Positions 14,813-20,265 of a stretch of 20,265 bases of DNA are shown in pieces (within the stretch, counting starts at the first letter, position 1; each line of letters begins with the position of its first letter). This stretch comes from UBA685 sp049889495. Its GTDB lineage: Bacteria > Pseudomonadota > Alphaproteobacteria > Puniceispirillales > Puniceispirillaceae. Location of the stretch: the NCBI GenBank assembly GCA_049889495.1, contig JBMHDH010000048.1, forward strand, positions 1 to 20,265. The letters run 5' to 3'. The position numbers and the translations under genes were made by a program. The notes under the pieces were generated by a model. It saw only the letters and a list, made by a program, of their open reading frames with translations. It was not told where the DNA came from and made no database searches.

Positions 14813-16087
14813 TTACCCTTTGCTCTTTGAGCTTGGTTTGCGTGACGATTTCGGGTGTTTTTGAGGGCTGGTTAACGCCTCTTCAATCAAATCAGTCATA
14901 TTGCCTTGTAACCAGCTTGAGACCTGTTCTTTGATGATTGAACGTAAAGCGCCCCGCACCGCACCTGAAAAACCTGAAGCATCTTCTTCTTCTTCAAAGC
15001 TGGTATCAGACACAATATGTAAGGTGGGATGGCTGATTGGCTCATCAAAATCCACTTCTGTCTCAGGATAAGCGGTTGCCTCATCTGATTGCTCTTCTGG
15101 CTCAGGAGCAAACATTTTCTGAACTTCTTGTGCTGGATTTTCCACCGCAGGCTGGGCAATAGGCACTTGAATATTTGGCTGGATCACATGTGGCATTTCC
15201 CCACTTGCCTCAGCTGAAATGGGATCAAAAGACAAGCGAGACATTGGTGTTTCAGCAATATGGAATGAAAAATCTTCTTCTGGAAAGCCTGCATTTTTTG
15301 GGGCATTTTCAGAAGGGGTATCATCTGTTTTACCCTGCCCAGAAACAAGCACCTCATCTGGCTGTGAAAGGGTTTTTTTCGGCTCTGGCTTAGCTGCTTC
15401 AATGGCTGGTTTTACCATCATATCTGGTACGGATGGATTGCGTGGTAAACCTGTATAATACCCACCGCCGCGCCGACCAAGCGGCTGTGTCAATTCGGTG
15501 ATTGGCACAGTATTTGATGCAGTATTTGGTGCAGTATTTGGTGCAGTGGTTGGCATCTGGTCACTTGCAAGTGGCAGATCTGGCGTCTCTGCTGTGGATT
15601 GATTATCCACGCTTGCAGGTGATGGTGTAAAAGTGGGTTCTGTGTTTTGTGGCGCAGGTGCCAGTGATGCGGAAACAGGCTCTCTTTTGCGCACAATCTG
15701 CGACATTTCTAGCGGTTTTCGGCCAAGACCATCTAATTCACGCGCTGTCACAATCCCAGAAGCGGCAATGGGCGCAGTCTGCGTTATAGGGCGCGCAGTC
15801 TCTAGGATATCAGCCTCTCTTTGATGCTCTGAAACAGGTTTGTGATCAGAAGAAAGGGATCGGTCTTTTGCCGCTGCTTCAGGCGAGAGCGTTGATTTCG
15901 TGATTGGCTGTTGGGTGTCCGCAGTATCTTGAAAGATTTCATCTTCATCTTTGATTGGATTGCGCCACACAACATGGTCAAGGGTGACAATATCATCTCC
16001 CTTGCCCATTTTATCTTCAGACATTTCGACAAGTTTACGGATGGCCTGCAAAGCCTCTGTCACTTGTTTATCGTCACGTCTTGTCAT
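14813..16087 (-). CDS. PopZ-like (DUF2497-like) polar organising protein, greatly extended
   Basis: PopZ forms a condensate at alphaproteobacterial cell poles that anchors the chromosome origin. This 424-residue protein is not an obvious match overall, but both ends fit. Residues 8-24 (QVTEALQAIRKLVEMSE) resemble the PopZ N-terminal helix (MEEILASIRRIISED). WLQGNMTDLIEEAL (about 391-404) resembles the C-terminal helix (WLDQNLPRIVE). Between them lie about 350 residues rich in Pro, Glu, Ser and Thr, presumably disordered, including TAPNTAPNTASN repeats and an acidic stretch (EEEEDASGF) before the C-terminal helices. The end is basic (KSSRKPSSKSKG). Caulobacter PopZ has only 177 residues. Position between tolC and valS matches the family's usual neighbourhood. 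Identity is inferred from ends plus context. Confidence 0.65.
   Translation of the reverse strand: MTRRDDKQVTEALQAIRKLVEMSEDKMGKGDDIVTLDHVVWRNPIKDEDEIFQDTADTQQPITKSTLSPEAAAKDRSLSSDHKPVSEHQREADILETARPITQTAPIAASGIVTARELDGLGRKPLEMSQIVRKREPVSASLAPAPQNTEPTFTPSPASVDNQSTAETPDLPLASDQMPTTAPNTAPNTASNTVPITELTQPLGRRGGGYYTGLPRNPSVPDMMVKPAIEAAKPEPKKTLSQPDEVLVSGQGKTDDTPSENAPKNAGFPEEDFSFHIAETPMSRLSFDPISAEASGEMPHVIQPNIQVPIAQPAVENPAQEVQKMFAPEPEEQSDEATAYPETEVDFDEPISHPTLHIVSDTSFEEEEDASGFSGAVRGALRSIIKEQVSSWLQGNMTDLIEEALTSPQKHPKSSRKPSSKSKG
15507..15554. repeat. Four tandem 12-bp units in the popZ-like gene
   Basis: On the plus strand the units are ACAGTATTTGAT, GCAGTATTTGGT (twice, identical) and GCAGTGGTTGGC. 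In frame they encode the four-residue pattern TAPN/TASN in the low-complexity middle of the protein. Confidence 0.8.
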
Positions 16088-16140
16088 GAAAGATCTGGTT
16101 CCCTCAAAAAGTCACATGCAACCCTTTTGAAAACCATACC

Positions 16141-17496
16141 TTATTCAGGCAATTCTGCAAGAGGCAGGGCACCTGTAAACACATCACGTGGTGCTGGCAT
16201 GTTATCAAGAGTTTCCAATTCACCAGACAGACCAACCGCATCAAGATCCAATTTACCAACGGAGGCAAGAAGGCGATAGCGGTTAATCATGATGGCTTGT
16301 TCAGCGCGCAACAAACGCACTCTGGCATCACTAACACTTTGCTCTGCATCTAATTGATCTAAAAAGATTTTCTGACCAAATTCGACTTCAGCGGCAATGC
16401 CTTCTGCAACCAGCATAGCTGCATTTAATTCCGCTTCGACAGCCTGTTTTTGGGCTTGGGCGGCACGCAAAGACCGTAAAGAGGATCTGGCATCCAATGT
16501 GACTTTACGTCTGGCATCAGCCAACAGATATTTGGCACGCTCCAAATTTGCTGATATTTCGCGCCCTTTGGCGCGTGATGATGGTGTCACCAAAAACGGC
16601 GAGGTTAGAACGATTTGGCCTTTTACATCCAATTTATCATTCATATTGCCTTTGCCATAGCTGTCTGTGGCAGACAAAGTGAAATTTACTTTCGGCAACA
16701 CAGTGCGGGCCAATACATCAAATTGTATACGCGCAGACCGTTCAGCCAATGCGGCTGACTGCATATCAGGATGATGCGCAATGGCCAATTCTTCTGCCGT
16801 AACAAGGCTTGTTGGCAAGGTCATATCCATCGCAGGCAAGCTAAGGCTGTCACCTGATAGACCTGTTAAAGAATGATATTCATCACGTGCGGTTTCTTCA
16901 TCATTTTGGGCTGCAATAAGATTCGAGCGCGCACGCGCCAAACGGGCTTCTGCTTCAGAAAGACGGGTTGCTGTGGTGGTACCAGCCTCCAATCTGATTT
17001 TGGTTGCCTCTGTTTGCGCTGTGAGGCGCGCCACATTATCTTCTTGCAATAATCTGGCATCAGTTGCGGTCAACAAATTCAAATAGGCTGTAACAATCGA
17101 TAAGATAACGCCTTGTTCTTGCGCACGATAAGACGCACGTCTTGATTCCACATTATATCTTGCCGCCTGCAATCTGGCATCACCTTCACCAGAATCATAA
17201 AGACGCTTTGAAATACCCACTTTTGTTGAAAAAGATTGGCTTGACGCAAAGCCGCCTGATTTATGGCGGTTATCACTTTCTGTATGAGAGCCTGTGACCG
17301 TGACTGTGCCTGTCAAATCATTTCCCGCGGTTGCCTGTGGCAATGTTTGAACCGTTGCAGAATAACTTAATCTAGCCGCTGTGAGGCTGTCTGATTGTGC
17401 CAAGCCAGAACGCAAAGCATCGGTTAATGTGTCAGCTTGAGCGCTCGCCCCAAAGGCGGTGGCCATAACAAAAGCAAAGCGGATTTGACGGATCAT
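16141..17496 (-). CDS. tolC: TolC-family outer-membrane efflux protein
   Basis: TolC proteins form the trimeric outer-membrane channel and periplasmic tunnel for efflux pumps and type I secretion. The 451-residue product starts with a signal peptide whose likely cleavage follows ASAQA (residue 21). Two repeated halves of long helices follow, with Ala/Glu/Arg-rich heptads such as LSEAEARLARARSNLIAAQ in the first half. The second half has FGQKIFLDQLDAEQSVSDAR, followed by RLLRAEQAIMINRYRLLASVG, typical of the family. Strand-forming segments lie around VTVTGSHTES and VNFTLSATDSYG. No inner-membrane pump or adaptor is adjacent, so the partner is unknown. It lies between a PCMT-like gene (155-bp gap) and the popZ-like gene (53-bp gap), a familiar alphaproteobacterial order. 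Confidence 0.93.
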   Translation of the reverse strand: MIRQIRFAFVMATAFGASAQADTLTDALRSGLAQSDSLTAARLSYSATVQTLPQATAGNDLTGTVTVTGSHTESDNRHKSGGFASSQSFSTKVGISKRLYDSGEGDARLQAARYNVESRRASYRAQEQGVILSIVTAYLNLLTATDARLLQEDNVARLTAQTEATKIRLEAGTTTATRLSEAEARLARARSNLIAAQNDEETARDEYHSLTGLSGDSLSLPAMDMTLPTSLVTAEELAIAHHPDMQSAALAERSARIQFDVLARTVLPKVNFTLSATDSYGKGNMNDKLDVKGQIVLTSPFLVTPSSRAKGREISANLERAKYLLADARRKVTLDARSSLRSLRAAQAQKQAVEAELNAAMLVAEGIAAEVEFGQKIFLDQLDAEQSVSDARVRLLRAEQAIMINRYRLLASVGKLDLDAVGLSGELETLDNMPAPRDVFTGALPLAELPE

Positions 17497-17610
17497 GATT
17501 TTACCCCAGTTTTTTTATGCAAGACATAAGTGACGGTGCCAATGGAACCATCATACATAATCTATACGATAAATTCAGCGAAAAGATGAAAAGCGCAGGG
17601 CAAAAAAACA

Positions 17611-17638
17611 CTTGGCTTTATCTTGGCTTTATCTTGGC
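17611..17638. repeat. Short 11-bp tandem repeat between pcm and tolC
   Basis: CTTGGCTTTAT occurs twice in tandem and begins a third time (CTTGGC). It lies directly after the pcm-like stop and before tolC in the direction of transcription. No function can be assigned. Confidence 0.7.
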
Positions 17639-17651
17639 AACATCTGATCTG

Positions 17652-18317
17652 TTAAAAGACAAAACCAGGTTTTGCTTTAAATTCTGACAAGGTTGGCACT
17701 TGCGCATTAAATAGACCGCGTCTTGAAAAACCACTGCCAGAGCGCGACCACAAGCTCGCTTCGCCTTGTGCTGTTCCCGATGTGCGCCAAATTGCAGCAC
17801 ATTGGCCCTCTGGTGCCAATTGCGACAATAACTCTTCTGGCATCACTTCCACACCACCTTCGATGATGATGGCATCATATGGGCCTTCAGATGGATAGCC
17901 ATCTGTTAATTTGCTTTTCAAAACAGCGACGTTGCCAATTTCCATTTTACCAAGCAATTCCTGGGTTTTTTCAACAGCGCTATTACGGTTATCAATGGCG
18001 ATGACAGACGCGCATAATTGCGACAATAAAGCGGCTGTATAGCCTGTCCCTGCCCCAACAAGCAGAATGTTCTGCGCTGGCTTCAGATCTAGCGCTTGCA
18101 ACATCCGCCCCATGACCATGGCTTCGATGATATAACGACCACCAGCCAAAGTTAAATCTTCGTCAATATAAGCGACATCGCGCAAAGCACGCGGCACAAA
18201 TTCTTCTCTTGGCGTAGAGGCAAAGGCTGATACAACGCGTTCATCAATGATTTTATTTGGCTTAATCTGGCTATCGATCATGGCCTTACGCGCTGTTTCA
18301 AATACTGTTTGAGACAT
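17652..18317 (-). CDS. PCMT-family (protein-L-isoaspartate O-methyltransferase-like) methyltransferase
   Basis: This is a SAM-dependent Rossmann-fold methyltransferase of 221 residues. The N-terminal part (ARKAMIDSQIKPNKIIDERVV, with FASTPREEFVP near 33-42) is typical of the PCMT family. SAM-binding motif I is LVGAGTGYTAALL (86-98), and a second acidic motif is in VIAIDNRNSAVEKTQELL. At the place where true isoaspartate methyltransferases usually have an (S)QPY-type substrate loop, this protein has LAGGRYIIEAMV (57-68). It may therefore have a different substrate. Homologs next to tolC are frequent in alphaproteobacteria and are usually annotated only as PCM-like. The ATG at 18317 has a GGGGGA-type SD a few bases upstream. 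Confidence 0.85.
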   Translation of the reverse strand: MSQTVFETARKAMIDSQIKPNKIIDERVVSAFASTPREEFVPRALRDVAYIDEDLTLAGGRYIIEAMVMGRMLQALDLKPAQNILLVGAGTGYTAALLSQLCASVIAIDNRNSAVEKTQELLGKMEIGNVAVLKSKLTDGYPSEGPYDAIIIEGGVEVMPEELLSQLAPEGQCAAIWRTSGTAQGEASLWSRSGSGFSRRGLFNAQVPTLSEFKAKPGFVF

Positions 18318-18364
18318 GGTATCCCCCGCTTTACAACATGTATCACGCCCTGATCAAACCCCAA

Positions 18365-18388
18365 CAATGTGACAGGCAATGTGACGGG
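18365..18388. repeat. Direct repeat of 12 bp upstream of the pcm-like gene
   Basis: CAATGTGACAGG is followed immediately by CAATGTGACGGG, with 11 of 12 bases identical. It lies in the presumed leader, between the candidate promoter and the ATG at 18317. It could be a two-site regulator-binding element. Confidence 0.6.
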
Positions 18389-18407
18389 CGCGCCTAAACT
18401 TTGGGAA

Positions 18408-18436
18408 CTTATAGCCCTTCATGGATGAATATTCAA
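18408..18436 (-). promoter_or_regulatory. Candidate promoter of the pcm-like gene and tolC
   Basis: On the minus strand, TTGAAT (18431-18436) and TATAAG (18408-18413) are 17 bp apart, matching the consensus at 4 and 5 of 6 positions. Initiation near 18401 would leave a leader of about 84 nt containing the direct repeat. Confidence 0.5.
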
Positions 18437-18500
18437 TGGCTGAAACAGCATTTCACCTATCTCATTTAGCGCGTAAATGAAGATTTTTTCAGCTTGATGA

Positions 18501-18529
18501 TTGACTGCATGTCCGCCATGCAGTATCCC
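18501..18529 (+). promoter_or_regulatory. Candidate promoter of tRNA-Cys containing an inverted repeat
   Basis: TTGACT (18501-18506) and TATCCC (18524-18529) are separated by 17 bp, and the tRNA begins at 18541, as expected for a stable-RNA promoter. The spacer is almost filled by a perfect inverted repeat, ACTGCATG and CATGCAGT (18504-18511 and 18517-18524), with TCCGC between. Confidence 0.6.
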
Positions 18530-18540
18530 CTTGTGTCATA

Positions 18541-18614
18541 GGCCCGGTGGCAGAGTGGTTATGCAGCGGTTTGCAAAACCGTGGACATCGGTTCAATTCC
18601 GGTCCGGGCCTCCA
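18541..18614 (+). tRNA. tRNA-Cys (anticodon GCA)
   Basis: A complete cloverleaf can be drawn. The acceptor stem pairs GGCCCGG with CCGGGCC. The D arm is GCA...TGC, and the anticodon loop TTGCAAA (18571-18577) has GCA at 18573-18575. The T arm has loop TTCAATT. The discriminator base is T, normally U in tRNA-Cys, and the CCA end is encoded at 18612-18614. The gene is alone on the plus strand, between the divergent pcm-like gene and the MFS gene. Confidence 0.96.
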
Positions 18615-18750
18615 TTTTCATGTAAAAATTACTGTGATTTGCGGCATTCCTTAGCCGCTGGCATATGTCCTACTTCTGGCGTTGCGCCTTTTATCGATAC
18701 TGATAGACTGATAATATGAATAGGCCTATGATTTATAAAAAGGCCCAATC

Positions 18751-18782
18751 GCCTAGCGGCAACATAGTCCAATCAGCTAGGC
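18751..18782. promoter_or_regulatory. Inverted repeat upstream of the MFS transporter gene
   Basis: GCCTAGC (18751-18757) and GCTAGGC (18776-18782) are perfect complements separated by 18 bases. A nearby TAGGCC at 18721-18726 could pair with the first arm instead. The element lies 65-96 bp before the MFS start, in a 232-bp gap that otherwise holds no visible gene. It may be an operator or RNA structure. Confidence 0.35.
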
Positions 18783-18846
18783 TGTCGAACAGAATGTCCC
18801 TTTAGCTTTATCACCTTGGGCTTTATCGTAAAGGATCCCTGTCTCA

Positions 18847-20085
18847 ATGCGCGTTTTGATTTCCATATCGGCGTTATTACTATCCGTGTTTTTGTTCCAG
18901 ATGAGCACAGGCACATTAGGACCATTGGATGCGTTATCTGGTCTTGCCATTGGCTTTAGCCGCACGGAAATTGGTCTGATTGGCTCATCCCATTTTGTTG
19001 GTTTTATTCTTGGCTGTTTTATCGCGCCTATGCTGGTGCGACGTGTCGGCCATGCCCGCACCTTTACCTTTGTCGCAGGCCTGTCGATCATTGGGGTGTT
19101 ATTACATCCGATTTGGCATAATCTGTATTTCTGGATGATCTTGCGCGTGTTTTCTGGCATCGCTGTTGCTGGTGCGGCAACGGTGATTGAAAGCTGGCTA
19201 AACGCCAAGCTGACCAATGAAAATAGATCACGCTATTATTCTTTTTATCGCACATTTGATATGACAGGCGCCCTATGTGCCCAAATATTGATTGCCACAT
19301 TACCGCCAGCTGTCTATCTGTCCTATTCTCTCGTGGCGATCCTGCTTTGCTTATCCTTCTTTCCGTTGGCCTTAACGCAATCGGTTCAGCCCACCTTGCC
19401 AGATCACAATCGTTGGCGGCCATTTCTCGCCGTTCAGATTTCGCCTCTTGCGGTGGTGGCTGTGTTAATTGTGGGTGCCACAGGGGCCGCCATTCGCATG
19501 ATTGGCCCTGTCTTTGCTTTTGATAATGCCTTGTCAAACGCCCAAATTGCCATGTTTCTTGCGCTCTTTGTTTTGGGTGGGGCCTTGTCACAATTTCCGA
19601 TTGGCTTTTTGGCTGATAAATTTGCCAAACGCACATTAATGATGGTGTTGTCTTTTGCCACCATCATCATGTCAGCTTTGATGCAGATCCCCTTATTTGC
19701 ATTATGGCTAGGAGATCAACAAATCTTCATTCTTGCCTTTTTCTTTGGCATGGCAACTATGCCGCTTTATTCGTTGGCGGCCACCCATGCCAATGATTTA
19801 TGTCATACCGAAGATATGACCGATCTAAGTGCGTCATTAATCTTTTTCTTTGCCATTGGGGCGATTGCCTCACCTGTTTTAGCTGGTAGCTTGATTGATC
19901 AATTTGGGCCAAATAGTTTGTTTATCTATTTTGCCATGTTACATATTGGGCTGTTTCTATTCGGGGCCTACCGTGTTATGAAACGCCCTGTGATCCATTT
20001 CACGAAACCTTATCGTTATATTCCGCGGACCAGCTTATTCATTGCCAAAACAGTTAAAAGCCTTCGCGGTCAACAATCTGAGTGA
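18847..20085 (+). CDS. Major facilitator superfamily transporter, YcaD-like
   Basis: This is an inner-membrane secondary transporter of 412 residues, with about 12 hydrophobic segments visible in two halves. The first half has the MFS loop motif in the form GCFIAPMLVRRVGHARTF (about 57-74). The second half has the corresponding GFLADKFAKRTLMM. WLNAKLTNENRSRYYSFYRT between membrane segments 4 and 5 is of the type seen in YcaD-like MFS proteins. The substrate cannot be read from sequence. The ATG at 18847 has AAGGA at 18831-18835 (11-bp spacing). An EamA-type permease follows after 12 bp, so the two transporter genes are probably cotranscribed. Confidence 0.88.
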   Translation: MRVLISISALLLSVFLFQMSTGTLGPLDALSGLAIGFSRTEIGLIGSSHFVGFILGCFIAPMLVRRVGHARTFTFVAGLSIIGVLLHPIWHNLYFWMILRVFSGIAVAGAATVIESWLNAKLTNENRSRYYSFYRTFDMTGALCAQILIATLPPAVYLSYSLVAILLCLSFFPLALTQSVQPTLPDHNRWRPFLAVQISPLAVVAVLIVGATGAAIRMIGPVFAFDNALSNAQIAMFLALFVLGGALSQFPIGFLADKFAKRTLMMVLSFATIIMSALMQIPLFALWLGDQQIFILAFFFGMATMPLYSLAATHANDLCHTEDMTDLSASLIFFFAIGAIASPVLAGSLIDQFGPNSLFIYFAMLHIGLFLFGAYRVMKRPVIHFTKPYRYIPRTSLFIAKTVKSLRGQQSE

Positions 20086-20097
20086 TTGAACAGATCT

Positions 20098-20265
20098 ATG
20101 ACAAAGACAAGTGCAAATTTCTTGATGCTGATTGTGGCTCTTATCTGGGGCACAACATTCATTGCTCAAACCACTGGCATGGATACCATTGGTCCGCTTT
20201 CCTTTACAGGCGCGCGCTATGGCATTGGTATGGCAGTGATGGTGCCGTTGGCTTATTGGGAAATG
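20098..20265 (+). CDS. EamA/DMT-family permease, N-terminal part (runs off the right edge)
   Basis: The frame opens at an ATG at 20098 and stays open for 56 codons to the end of the window. The product begins MTKTSANFLMLIVALIWGTT and continues through PLSFTGARYGIG into a second hydrophobic segment. The first membrane helix with its ALIWGTTFIA motif and the following FTGARY are characteristic of EamA (drug/metabolite transporter) proteins, which usually have ten membrane helices and about 290-300 residues. Substrate is unknown. It lies 12 bp after the MFS gene. Confidence 0.85.
   Translation, partial: MTKTSANFLMLIVALIWGTTFIAQTTGMDTIGPLSFTGARYGIGMAVMVPLAYWEM

Noticed and set aside
18641..18658. 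GCGGC...GCCGC hairpin after tRNA-Cys
   Set aside because: A 5-bp stem without a following T run; weak evidence for termination.
1..20265. CRISPR arrays, insertion sequences, prophage or integron features
   Set aside because: No direct-repeat/spacer pattern, transposase, integrase or long terminal inverted repeats were seen; the repeats present are short and within coding sequence or leaders.

Overview
The window looks like a piece of an alphaproteobacterial chromosome. The evidence is gene order: serS-tatC-tatB-tatA, scpB-scpA, a SPOR-domain protein, argS, dgt and, divergently, an ErpA/IscA-type gene with an exonuclease III gene. A second alphaproteobacterial block follows: valS, a PopZ-like (DUF2497-like) gene, tolC and a PCMT-like methyltransferase gene. 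The AT-leaning composition and compact spacing would suit a streamlined marine lineage, perhaps a SAR116/Puniceispirillum relative. That placement is a guess; the class-level call is firm.

Layout. Positions 1-8794 are all minus strand. Reading in transcription order from 8794, dgt, argS, a SPOR membrane protein, scpA, scpB and an ABC-transporter ATPase form an extremely tight chain, with junctions from a 4-bp overlap to a 5-bp gap. After 130 bp and a recognisable promoter comes tatA-tatB-tatC-serS; serS runs off the left edge with only its N-terminal 172 codons present. At 8795-8963 there is a divergent promoter region. To its right, erpA and xth are on the plus strand and end in a bidirectional terminator shared with ilvD. 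Positions 10153-18317 are again minus strand: a pcm-like gene, tolC, a popZ-like gene, valS and ilvD in transcription order, with candidate promoters before pcm, valS and ilvD. A tRNA-Cys(GCA) gene with its own promoter marks the switch to the plus strand. An MFS transporter follows, then the first 56 codons of an EamA/DMT permease cut by the right edge.

The contents are mostly housekeeping: charging of Ser, Arg and Val tRNAs plus a Cys tRNA, branched-chain amino-acid synthesis (ilvD), dNTP control (dgt), DNA repair (xth), Fe-S assembly (erpA), Tat export, chromosome condensation (ScpAB), cell pole/division (PopZ-like, SPOR) and outer-membrane efflux (TolC). No mobile element, CRISPR array, prophage, toxin system or secondary-metabolite cluster is visible, and no gene is obviously broken. 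No intergenic stretch exceeds 300 bp; the two longest are 18318-18540 and 18615-18846.

The most interesting points are elaborations of ordinary genes. TatA and TatB carry very lysine-rich, histone-like C-terminal tails that share a 17-nt identical block. The protein at the popZ position keeps PopZ-like ends around a very long low-complexity middle. Three proteins linked to division or chromosome segregation carry in-frame short tandem repeats. An orphan FbpC-type ATPase sits in the scp operon, while nagZ, which in my memory of related genomes often lies between the SPOR gene and scpA, is absent. Several promoter-proximal dyads or direct repeats are also present. I did not find a convincing new multi-gene system.
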